Shown here in pieces: positions 7,774-16,248 of a stretch of 47,283 nt of DNA. Position numbers and translations under genes: made by a program. Under the pieces are notes generated by a model. That model saw only the letters and a program-made list of their open reading frames with translations. It was not told the origin of the DNA and searched no databases. Source of the stretch: Candidatus Eiseniibacteriota bacterium (GTDB lineage: Bacteria; Eisenbacteria; RBG-16-71-46; SZUA-252); the NCBI GenBank assembly GCA_005893165.1, contig VBOR01000075.1:1-47283 (forward strand), written 5' to 3'. The stretch's first letter is position 1; each line of letters opens with the position of its first letter.

Positions 7774-10352
7774 CTAGAACTGCACTCCGAGCCCGGCCCG
7801 GATCGTCCGTCCCTGCTGGAAGACCCTGGGGTCGTGCACGGGATACCAATCTTCCTTTCCGTCCCCGTCCTGGTCCTGCGTGAGGAAGGCTCCGCCGGCC
7901 CGGCCCGTCTCGCTGTAATAGATATTGTAGGACTGCTGATTCAGCGCGCCCGGCGGCCAGATCGAAGGCTCGAGATCGCTGATGTTCTCCGCGTCCAGGA
8001 GATTCGTCCCCTGCACGTACAGCGTCAGGTTCTGGCCCCACGCCCTGAAGAACCGCTCCCCCTGCATCGACAGGGTCGACACCGAAGGCAGGCGGCGCGA
8101 ATTGGTCAACTCGGGGTTTTGTCTCCGCTCCAGGCGCTCGTGCGGCGTGAAGGGGAACCCGGATCCGAACTGGTACACGAACGAGCTGCGCCAGTCCTTC
8201 TCGTTTCCGAGGCTCAGGGTCGCCGAAATGTTGTGTCTCTGGTCCCAGTCGAGCGGCTGCTCCGAGGTCGGCTTGAACTGGTCGCGCAGGTTGCCCGTGC
8301 TCGGAAGCGCGCGGTTCGGGTCCGAGGCGGTTCCCGTGGCGTTGCCGTACGTGTAGTTCACCTCTCCCGAGAAGCCGTGGCTGAACCGCTTGATGAGCGT
8401 GAACTCCACGCCTCGCGAGGATGCGTAATCCGCGTTCACGTAGGTGGGCACGGTGATCGCGAACCCGGGGATCTCCTGGTCCACGGTCGTGAGAAGACCG
8501 AAGATGTCCTTGAAGTACACGCCGAACTGGCCGTAGATGTCCTTGCTGAAGAGGTGCTGGACGCCGAGCTGGTAGCTGATGGTCGTCTGAGGCTCGAGAT
8601 TGGGATTGCCCCGCGCCGTCGCCGAGACGAGCCGCCCCTGGTAGATGTACTGCCGGTCCGGGACCTGGAAGAGCCGTCCATAGTGAAAGCTCATCACGTC
8701 GCGATCCGAGATCGGATAGGCGATCCCGATGCGGGGGCTGACCTGGGTCTTGACGCGGTTCCGGACCTGGGCCGAGGAGATCTGGTTCCCCACCGAGAAA
8801 TTGTCGTACCGCACCCCGGCGTTGAGAACCATTCCCTCGTACTCCCAGCGATCCTGGACGAACGCGGCGCCTTCCGGGTTGTAGGCCCGGAATTCGTCGC
8901 GGTCCGCCCCGTAGAGCCCCGTCCCCGTGAGAATGTTCGGGAAGTTGGTGCGGAGAAAACCGAAATCGTTGTAGTTGATGTCTCCGCCGGTCATGAAATT
9001 GTGGTTGCCGAACTTCCTCGAGAAATCGCCGTTGAAGGTGTACGTGGTCGTCTGCTTCCGCTCGTAGAATGGATAGTCCCCGTTCGTGACGTAGTACGGC
9101 CCGTCCAGGCGATTCTGGACGTCGTAGTAGTTGTTCGGCAGCTGCTGGTACTCCCACGGCATGCGGTCCAGAACGTCCCGCGACGTCTGCCAGGTCTGCC
9201 GCGAGGCGCGCAGGTTGTAGATGGTCCCGACCCCGAGCGTGTGCTTCCAGGTGATCGCGGTCTGGAGGTAGTCCTCGTCCGTGACCGGAAGGTGCTCCGC
9301 CGTGTTCATGGGGACGCCCGGTTCTTGATGATCTCCACGTTGAGCTTCTCGTTCGGGGTCAGCTTGAAGGTCAGCTTGCTGGAAAGCTTCGCGCTGTTGG
9401 ACTGCCGGTTGCCCAGGCGGATGAAATCCAGGAACCGGTGTTCCTGATGCGTCGCGATGTTCCGGAGATACGTGTCGGTGTAGGTTCCTTCGAAGGAGAT
9501 GAAGTAATTGGTCTTGGGAAAGAGAAACGGCCCGCCGAATCCCGTGCTGAGCCGCTCGAAATTGTTGAAGGATTTGTCCGCCTCACCGTAGCGGTCGGTG
9601 AAGTAGCGGATCTCGCCGCCGAACTTGTCTCCGCCCTCGCGCGTGGTGAGGTTGATCACTCCGGAGAGCGCGTTCCCGTACTGGGCGTCCAGCCCTCCGA
9701 GCACCTGCTCGCTCGAGGACACGGCCAGAAGCCCCAGATCCACGCCCTCGGCGCGGAGCGGGTTGCGGCTCGCGATTCCGTTCACGATCGTGAGCACCTC
9801 ATCGCCGCGGCCGCCGCGGAAATGGAGCTCCCCTCCCTGGCTGATGACGCCGGCCTTGAGTCCGATCGCCTCCTTGTAATTGTCCACGGGAAGCGAGCGG
9901 AGATCCTCGGCGGTGACGATCTGCTTCGTGGAGCTGTCCTTCTTGCGGATCGCGATCTTGATATTGCCCGTGACGTCGACCACACCCATCTTCACTGCCT
10001 GTTCGGTGATCTTGAAGTCGACCATGACGGTCTGGTTCGCGTTCACCTGGATGACTTTCTCCACCGTGGCATATCCCATCATCTTGGTGGCCAAGGTGTA
10101 GGGGCCGACCGGAACTTTGACGATCGTGAATTTTCCTTCCGCGTTGGCGCGACCGCCGAGGTTGGTGCCTTTGAGGATGACGTTGGCGTAGGGCACGCCG
10201 ACCCCGCTATCATCCGTGATCTTCCCCATGATCGAGCCCGTCTGTGCCTGGGCGGATGCGGTCATGGGGCCGAGCGAGAAGAGGCCGAGCAGGAGCGCGA
10301 CGGTCGGTACGAGCACCGTCAGAAGCCCGTGACGGCCCGGTTGGCCAGACAT
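7774..10352 (-). CDS. TonB-dependent receptor with carboxypeptidase-regulatory-like N-terminus, frame broken at about 9310
   Basis: An outer-membrane receptor expected to import a ligand with TonB energy. The ATG at 10352 opens a signal peptide ending ASAQAQ, then a CarboxypepD_reg-like domain (GSIMGKITDDSGVGVPYANV). The plug follows with a SLPVDNYKEAIGLKAGV stretch, FRGGRGDEV and GNALSGVINLTT. The barrel continues to the C-terminal RAGLGVQF. Frame one stops at 9306, just after NVEIIKNRASP; the barrel resumes in another frame from ATG 9309 (MNTAEHLPVTDEDY). Together the parts give about 859 residues. The change could be a lost base in a C run or a larger loss of loop sequence. A probable promoter lies at 10404-10432. 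The ligand cannot be told; neighbours hint at a SusC-like surface unit. Confidence 0.85.
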
Positions 10353-10403
10353 AAGTGGAGACGCTCCTTTCTTCTTCGGAGGTGTCAGCGGAAACCGGCT
10401 ATC

Positions 10404-10432
10404 TTTATGCCGTTTTTGAGGGTTGCCGTCAA
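10404..10432 (-). promoter_or_regulatory. Probable sigma-70 promoter of the TonB receptor gene
   Basis: TTGACG (10432-10427) and CATAAA (10409-10404) are separated by 17 nt on the minus strand, about 50 nt before the receptor ATG. This agrees with the TTGACA-type box before pfk. It lies in the 296-nt gap 10353-10648, the longest non-coding stretch in the window. Confidence 0.55.
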
Positions 10433-10610
10433 GCCAATTCGTTGTGAGACGCTCGCTTGTCCGATTCGGAGACCGTCGTTTCGGGGCAACTGAATGTGTC
10501 AAGCGCATCTCACAGCCGGCGTTCTGGTGCTGAGGGGGGATCGCTGCCGTCGCGGGGGGGGAGGGACCGCGCACCAAGAGGTACGGCGCGTACTCCGCCG
10601 CCTGTCGCGC

Positions 10611-10639
10611 ATTATAGGAGGCGACCCTTCCGCCGGCAA
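10611..10639 (-). promoter_or_regulatory. Possible promoter with perfect TATAAT just downstream of tldE
   Basis: Ten bases after the tldE stop codon the minus strand has TTGCCG (10639-10634), 17 nt, then a perfect TATAAT (10616-10611). It would add about 250 nt of leader before the TonB receptor, or start a small RNA. I see no tRNA-like fold or open reading frame in 10353-10610 that would explain it. A second unpartnered TTGACA lies nearby at about 10496-10501. Confidence 0.4.
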
Positions 10640-10648
10640 ACGTTTTTT

Positions 10649-11871
10649 TCAGAATTCGGTGGCGCTGGACATCTGGAAGCCGTGGACGAGGAGACCCGGG
10701 CAGACCACCCCTCCGGAAGACTCCTGCGCCGACGTCGCTTCCACCTCGTTCAGCATCTGGACGACGCTCTGGTTGAACCGAAAATTCCGCACGCCGTGAG
10801 TCACCTTGCCCTTCTCGATCGCGAAAAGCCCGTCCCGGGTCATTCCCGTCAAGGTCACCGTCTTGGGATCCACGACGTTGGTGTACCAGACCCGCGTGAC
10901 GAGCAGCCCCCGGTCCACGCGCCGGACCAGGTCTTCCACGCCCCCGGATCCTCCTTCGAGGACCAGATGCCGCGCGATGGGCCCGTAGGTGTTGGGAACG
11001 GGCAGCCCGTGTCCCGTGCTCTCGCGCCCCTCCTTCGCGGCGGTCTGCCGGTCGTAGACCGCGCTCTTCGCCACCCCACGCTCGATGATCGTCGTGGACC
11101 CTCCTGCACGAGGAGCGCGCCGAAGGAGATCCAGGACATGTCTTGGAGAAGGTCCGCCACCGCGGCGGGCTCGAGGACCACGGTGTACCGGCCCGGGTCC
11201 CAGGGTTTCGGCTCGCGCGAGCGCAGCGCCTTCTCCACCGCTCGCGAGGAGAGGGCGCCTCCGTCCACGCCGCGCGCGCTGTGAGACTCGTAGCCCGCCC
11301 ACCCGGAGGCGGTTCCATCGAGCGCGGAGACGAGAAACTCCGCCGAGGTGCCCTCGTGATACGCAAAGAGCCCCCGCGAGTTCGCGATCGCGAGCGGCCC
11401 GATCTCGCCGTAGTCGCCGATGGTCCCGGCCCTGACTTCATAGATTCCCGCCCCTTCGAGGCCGGCCTCGCGGCACCGCGTGACCGCCTTGCCCACCTCG
11501 CGCGCGCGAGCGTCCGCGCTGAGGCGCTCGGTCTCCGGATCGAGTGCGTCCACGGTGCGGTAGGTCTGCGGTCCCGGAAGCGGGAGCAGCTCCGGGATCT
11601 CGGGCTGATGGCGCGTGGCTTCCTTGGCGCGCTCGATCAGCTGGGCCATTCCCTTCGGGCTCAGGTCGTTTCCCGTCGCACGGCCGGTGCGCTTTCCCTC
11701 GACGATCCGGACGGAGAGCAGGTACCGGCGCTCCTCGACGTTCTGGGTGATCTCGTTGTTGGCGAACCGGGTCAAGGCGTCGCTGCCCCCGCCGAGCATG
11801 ACCTCGACCTCCGCGCCGCGCGCCAGGGAGATCGCCTGATCCAGCTTGGCCTTTGCTTCTTCCCGGAGCAT
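10649..11871 (-). CDS. tldE: TldE/PmbA-family subunit of the TldD/TldE metalloprotease, internally interrupted
   Basis: Non-catalytic partner of TldD; in E. coli the pair digests unfolded peptides and matures microcin B17. The ATG at 11871 overlaps the tldD stop (TGATG). The first frame carries RFANNEITQNVEERR, TGRATGNDLS and PAAVADLLQDMSWISFGALLVQEG, then breaks near 11095-11108. The remainder resumes in another frame as STTIIERGVAKSAVYD, ESTGHGLPVPN and LLVTRVWYTNVVDP, ending SSATEF at 10649. Relatives have about 40-45 residues between the two blocks (a SGRLGEK-like segment and a PFDFEGVP-like segment), so more than one base is missing. A second TldD copy was considered, but there is no HExxxH motif, which marks the PmbA type. 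Confidence 0.85.
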
Positions 11872-13319
11872 CAGTCCTCGTACCCCACGCCCACCCGCAC
11901 CTTCCGGAAGCGCGCGGGGGCGGCTCCGTGCGTGATCTCGCCGACCTGGCCCGGCTGCCCCTTGCCGCAGTTCACGACACCCCACGGCTTCCATTCCTCC
12001 GGGCCGCAGATGGAATCGCATGAGTTCCAGAAGCCGGTCGTGATTCCCTGGTAGGTGGGATTCTTGAGCATCCGGACTCGTTTTCCTTTCCGGATCTCCC
12101 AGGCGATCTCGGTCTTGAACTGGAAGTTGTAGCGGAGCTGGTCGATGCTCCAGCTTCGGTTGGTCTCCATGTAGATCCCGTGGTCGGTATCGGAGAGGAG
12201 ATCCTCCAGGGATCCCGATCCGGCCATGAGGCTGAGGTTCACCATCCGGATCATCGGGATGTGGAACCAGCCGTCCGAGCGGACGCATCCCTTGCTCCGA
12301 CTCTCTCCGACGCGGTGCGCCAGCTCGCGCGAGGTGAGATACCCCAGGAAGAGGCCGTCCTGCACGATGTGCCAGCGCTGCGCCTCCACGCCGTCGTCGT
12401 CGTACCCAAAGGTTCCAAGCGCGTGCGGCAGCGTGGCGTCGGCGACCAGGTTCACGAGCTTCGAGCCGAACTGGAGCTTCCCCTGCTTCTCCAAGGTGAG
12501 AAAGCTCGTGCCCGCGTAGTTCGCCTCCATGCCCAGCACGCGGTCGAGCTCCGTCGGGTGCCCCACCGATTCGTGGATCTGGAGGGCGAGCTGGGAGCCT
12601 TCGAGGATGAGGTCGCGCTCTCCCGCCGGGCACTGCTCGGCGGTCAGGAGGGCGACCGCTTCCTCCGCGACCCGGCGCGCGTGCTCCACGTAGGGCGTGC
12701 CTTCGATGAGCTCGTAGCCGAGCGCCTGATGAAAGCCCTCGGCCTGCGGGAAGCTGCGGCGCTGCACGTCGTCGGCCGAGACGGCCGTCGCGGAGAATCC
12801 CCCTCCGGATCTCGTGAGGGTCTGCTCGATGTCCGATCCTTCCGTGCTCAGGAAATACTGATGCTTCCGCTGGAACGAAAGGAAGGACTCGGCGTTCTTG
12901 ACGCCCCGGACCGCACGCATCTCGGAATCGATGCGGAAGAGAAGACCCAGCTTCGTCTCGAGGGAGACCTGGAAGGGATCGATCGCGCATTGCGACGCCC
13001 AGACCGCCCGGTGCGCGGGCTCGGGAGCCAGACGCACGTCGTCGTGCTCCAGACTGGCGCTCGCCCGACCGATCGATACGGCGCTGGCCGCGCACCGCTC
13101 GACTCCTTCTTTCGTGAGGTCGTCGGTGGCCGAGAAGCCCCACGCGCCCTGCACGAGGACCCGAACGCCGATTCCCGCCGAGGAGCTGAGGTCCAGCCCC
13201 CCCACCTCGCCGTTCTTTACCTGGATGTCTTCTCGGGTGTATTCAATCGCGCGCGCGTCGGCGTAGGAGGCGCCGCGGGCGTGCGCGGTATCGATCGCAA
13301 GCCGGGCGAGATCCTTCAT
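11871..13319 (-). CDS. tldD: TldD metalloprotease catalytic subunit
   Basis: Zinc protease of the TldD/TldE heterodimer, cytoplasmic; it trims small or unfolded peptides and modified-peptide leaders. The 482 residues are full length. The zinc motif HESVGHPTELDRVLG is near residue 248 (HExxxH), and the conserved cysteine of NCGKGQPGQ is near residue 448. Other family blocks are GGLDLSSSAGIGVRV, DGLFLGYLTSRE and YMETNRSWSIDQ. The ATG at 13319 follows the outer-membrane protein gene by 22 nt, and the stop overlaps the tldE start, so the two subunits are translationally coupled. No modified-peptide precursor was seen next to them. Confidence 0.95.
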   Translation of the reverse strand: MKDLARLAIDTAHARGASYADARAIEYTREDIQVKNGEVGGLDLSSSAGIGVRVLVQGAWGFSATDDLTKEGVERCAASAVSIGRASASLEHDDVRLAPEPAHRAVWASQCAIDPFQVSLETKLGLLFRIDSEMRAVRGVKNAESFLSFQRKHQYFLSTEGSDIEQTLTRSGGGFSATAVSADDVQRRSFPQAEGFHQALGYELIEGTPYVEHARRVAEEAVALLTAEQCPAGERDLILEGSQLALQIHESVGHPTELDRVLGMEANYAGTSFLTLEKQGKLQFGSKLVNLVADATLPHALGTFGYDDDGVEAQRWHIVQDGLFLGYLTSRELAHRVGESRSKGCVRSDGWFHIPMIRMVNLSLMAGSGSLEDLLSDTDHGIYMETNRSWSIDQLRYNFQFKTEIAWEIRKGKRVRMLKNPTYQGITTGFWNSCDSICGPEEWKPWGVVNCGKGQPGQVGEITHGAAPARFRKVRVGVGYED

Positions 13320-13341
13320 GCGTCGGCGCTTCGGAGCATCC

Positions 13342-14949
13342 TCAGAAGAGGTATCGGAACACGATGGTGGCCTGGTCGCTCCGGGAGAGCTCGAGACTCG
13401 GATCTCCTGGCATGTGGCTGACGTGTTCGTGCGAATACGAGGCGTCGATCTGGGTGCCGAGGAGGTCCCAGAAATAACCCACTCCCGCCGAGAGACGGGA
13501 TCCCTTGAGCGTCGGGTTGGCGTTCTCGTCGGGATCGCGGCGTATCAGCGCCACGCCGCCGCGCACCGGTAGCCAGGAGAACACCCGGTATTCTCCGCCG
13601 AAGTGGTACGAGAGCTCGGAGCTCAGGATCTCGGGATAGGTGCCGGTGTAGTCGGTGCGCCGCTCCTTGGCGTACTGGATCTCGGTCGCGGCGAGGCCGC
13701 GGCCGCCCGGCAAATCGACCGACACGCCCCCGTCCACCTGCGTGCCGAAGCGCCTCACATTCAGGGGACGGGTGGATTGGAGCACGTTGGGGTTCGGGAT
13801 AATCCACTCCAGCTCGCGGTACCGGCGGAAACGCGCGCCCACGTGCGCGGGCGTTCCGGGAACGTCGATCATCCAGCGCGAGGCGACCTCGTTTCGCCGC
13901 AGCCCGCTCAGGAGCGAGGACCACTTCATCTTGAACACGCTCTCGAAGGGGTTCGTGATGTTGATCGGGAGGGGATTCAGGAAATACTGGGCCGCCCAGT
14001 TGACCTCGGCGATCTCCTCGCCGTCATGCGAGCGGTGGCGGCCATCGACGATGCCTCGAACCCAGTTCTTGTACCGAATCCCGAGCTGCGCGTTGTAGCT
14101 CACCTCGGGACGGTTCCAGTCGTAATGGTCCTCGTTGAAGGGACCCTGGCTCGTCCCCCGCAGGTGGTGCCGCGCCCATGCCGCGGAGCCCGCGACCGTG
14201 AGCCCGAGCGGCCCCACCCGGGGATTCGCCAAAGCTCCCCCGGTCAGGGATAGCTCCGTCGACTTGAGGTTGATCTCGTAGGGATTGGGAACGCTCCGCG
14301 ATTCGCTCTCGTGCCGGTAGCGCATCCTTCCCGCGAGGGTGACGTTCTTGAGAAATTTCCGCCCGTAGGTGACGCCCACCCTCGGCACGATCACGCTCGC
14401 GCCGATGTGATTGTCCCCCGCCACCGGATCGAACCCGGAGGGGAACATGATGTCGAAATCGCGCATGAACCTGGAATTGTCGGGTGACGGGGAGACGTCG
14501 TGCCTGCTGGCATCGACGCCGCCATAGATTCCCTCGAGCCCCAGCACCCATTGCCGGTTGTTCCGCATCGATGCGATCAGTCCGCTCCGCCGCTGGATCA
14601 CGCTGTGCGGATATCCATAGTAGCCGTCGTGGAACGTGTCGTAGCGGGACGATTCCTCGATGCTCGAGGAATCCTGGTCGGCCAGAAGCCCGGCGGGATT
14701 GTCGGAAAACCCGTAAGGATTGATCCGGTCCAGCGGGTCCTCCACCGCGCTATTCATCCCGCCCATCCCGTCCAGGCGCGCGGAGATGCTCCGCGCCTCG
14801 ACATCCACCGTCGAGGCACGCGTCCACGCCTCGGAGATCTGTGCCTGGGCGATGGCGGGGTCCGCCCAGACGACGAGCATCGAGGTGAGCACGGCGGCCG
14901 CGGCCCGGCCCAGTGAAGGACTCACGGCCAACCGCGGCGTGACCCTCAT
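13342..14949 (-). CDS. Predicted outer-membrane beta-barrel protein, unknown function
   Basis: Not assigned to a named family. The ATG at 14949 has AAGGGG about 9 nt upstream; an in-frame ATG at 14967 would overlap the upstream gene as ATGA but lacks a ribosome-binding site. The 535-residue product has a signal peptide ending WADPAIAQAQ. It then carries many alternating hydrophobic strands (VIVPRVGVTYGRKF, LTVAGSAAWARHH, QLGIRYKNWVRG, GVGYFWDLLGTQID) and ends FRYLF, the terminal-Phe pattern of outer-membrane barrels. A motif GMGGMNSAVEDPLDRINPYG near residue 60 resembles the start of UPF0164/FadL-like barrels. The start lies at the end of the heme-binding lipoprotein gene, so the two probably work together (inference). 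Confidence 0.75.
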   Translation of the reverse strand: MRVTPRLAVSPSLGRAAAAVLTSMLVVWADPAIAQAQISEAWTRASTVDVEARSISARLDGMGGMNSAVEDPLDRINPYGFSDNPAGLLADQDSSSIEESSRYDTFHDGYYGYPHSVIQRRSGLIASMRNNRQWVLGLEGIYGGVDASRHDVSPSPDNSRFMRDFDIMFPSGFDPVAGDNHIGASVIVPRVGVTYGRKFLKNVTLAGRMRYRHESESRSVPNPYEINLKSTELSLTGGALANPRVGPLGLTVAGSAAWARHHLRGTSQGPFNEDHYDWNRPEVSYNAQLGIRYKNWVRGIVDGRHRSHDGEEIAEVNWAAQYFLNPLPINITNPFESVFKMKWSSLLSGLRRNEVASRWMIDVPGTPAHVGARFRRYRELEWIIPNPNVLQSTRPLNVRRFGTQVDGGVSVDLPGGRGLAATEIQYAKERRTDYTGTYPEILSSELSYHFGGEYRVFSWLPVRGGVALIRRDPDENANPTLKGSRLSAGVGYFWDLLGTQIDASYSHEHVSHMPGDPSLELSRSDQATIVFRYLF

Positions 14950-14963
14950 GAGCCTTGGCCCCT

Positions 14964-16172
14964 TCATCGCGGTTTCAGGTACAGAGGCAGGAGAATCGAC
15001 CGGCTGCCTCGGGTCGAGGACGCGTCGTAGATGGTGATACGGATCATGTAGTGCCGGCCCTCGACGAGCTGCACGTCGTCGGTCCAGGGTGTCCATTTCG
15101 AGGGATCTGTGGTGTCCGACGGCGCCTTGTAGTAGGTCGTCAGGTCGCGGCGAATCTCAAGATTCCACTTCCCGGCCGCCCAGTTCCCGCGCGCGAGCAC
15201 GTCGAACTGGCTGGCGCTCGGAAACGTGTCGCGCCAAGCGGGAACATAGTCGCCTGGATTCCAGGTCTTGTCCCGGACCGAGCTGTCGTCGATCCGCACC
15301 GGGTTCAGGCTGTCGCATGGCGTCAGCGGCTTGGCCACGTAGCTCCAGACGACGTACGAAGTGGGCTTCCCCCGATTGAGCCTCGTGTCGCGGGTTCCCT
15401 TCGACGCGATCATCTGGGGCACGATTCCGTTCGGGTACGCGGTGTAGTTCTGCACGTACGTCCTTTGCCCCTCATCGGGGACCGGACCGCTCCCCCGGTC
15501 GTACCGGTCCTCCATGAAACCGGCCGCGGGATGCTCGAACTGGCCACGCGAGTCCTCTTTGGCTCCCGTGAATTCCACCGTGGATGAAGGGAAGACGGGA
15601 TCGGTCGTCTCCAAACCCCAGCGCCAGTTGTCGGCGGGATAGTTGCCCAGGGAGTCGGAGAAGATCTCGACCGTGAGCTGGTCCTCTTCGCTCGGCCCCA
15701 GGTGCCACGTGGTCGGCCGGACCAGGATGTCGTTTCCGGCGCGGCAGTTCACGAGCAGGTTGCCCTGCTCGTCCAGGATATCGGCCGAGTCGTTGATGCA
15801 GGGATGATCCAGAGCGCTGAACGTGGGGTCGGGCCACTGGAGGAGGAAGTAGATCGCCTGCGGCGCGCCGAACCGGTCATAGCTCCAGATGCTTCGCACC
15901 GCGGCCAGGTAATCGCCGCCGCCGCCGATCCCGTGCAGGAGCACGTAGGTCGGGGAGCCGGCGAGATTCCATTCGATGGGGGTCGCGCGCCCATCCACGA
16001 GCAGCTCGCGATGTTCCTGCTGGGGCGAGTTCAAGTACTGCTCGCCTGCCGGGACCGACGTGATCGATTGATTCGGGCTGGGCTGCGTCGCGATCTTCGT
16101 GCCGCAGGAAATCGCCAGCCAAGGCAGGACGGCAAAAAGAATCCCTGCTCGAACCGTGGTACTTCGGGGCAT
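14964..16172 (-). CDS. Lipoprotein with ethylbenzene-dehydrogenase-type heme-binding domain
   Basis: The signal peptide ends in the lipobox LAISC with Cys23, so the 402-residue protein is lipid-anchored. The body matches the EB_dh fold (PF09459 type), which binds heme b in the gamma subunits of ethylbenzene dehydrogenase and related DMSO-reductase-family enzymes. It shows VDGRATPIEWN, AIYFLLQWPDPT near residue 110, and the closing GNWAAGKWNLEIRRDL. Several His and Cys residues could ligate heme, but I cannot assign them. No molybdopterin catalytic subunit is nearby, so this is more likely a stand-alone electron-transfer or sensing lipoprotein (inference). AAAGGA lies 6 nt before the ATG at 16172, and a candidate promoter is at 16219-16248. 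Confidence 0.72.
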   Translation of the reverse strand: MPRSTTVRAGILFAVLPWLAISCGTKIATQPSPNQSITSVPAGEQYLNSPQQEHRELLVDGRATPIEWNLAGSPTYVLLHGIGGGGDYLAAVRSIWSYDRFGAPQAIYFLLQWPDPTFSALDHPCINDSADILDEQGNLLVNCRAGNDILVRPTTWHLGPSEEDQLTVEIFSDSLGNYPADNWRWGLETTDPVFPSSTVEFTGAKEDSRGQFEHPAAGFMEDRYDRGSGPVPDEGQRTYVQNYTAYPNGIVPQMIASKGTRDTRLNRGKPTSYVVWSYVAKPLTPCDSLNPVRIDDSSVRDKTWNPGDYVPAWRDTFPSASQFDVLARGNWAAGKWNLEIRRDLTTYYKAPSDTTDPSKWTPWTDDVQLVEGRHYMIRITIYDASSTRGSRSILLPLYLKPR

Positions 16173-16218
16173 CTATATTCCTTTGATCATACGGACCATT
16201 GGGGGGGAACGCGCTCGT

Positions 16219-16248
16219 AGCCTACGTTCTGCCCCAAAACACTGTCAA
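16219..16248 (-). promoter_or_regulatory. Candidate promoter before the heme-binding lipoprotein gene
   Basis: A perfect TTGACA (16248-16243) overlaps the 3' end of the branching-enzyme gene. It is followed after 18 nt by TAGGCT (16224-16219), a weak -10. The lipoprotein ATG is about 47 nt further on. The architecture matches the box before pfk, but the -10 is poor. Confidence 0.4.

Noticed and set aside
9300..9325. Programmed -1 frameshifting in the TonB receptor gene
   Set aside because: The TCCCCA tract is not a classical slippery heptamer, no stimulatory hairpin is evident, and nine similar joins in the window point to a common non-translational cause.
10353..10610. A tRNA or other structured RNA between tldE and the TonB gene
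   Set aside because: No cloverleaf, T-loop sequence or convincing long stem could be found by eye.
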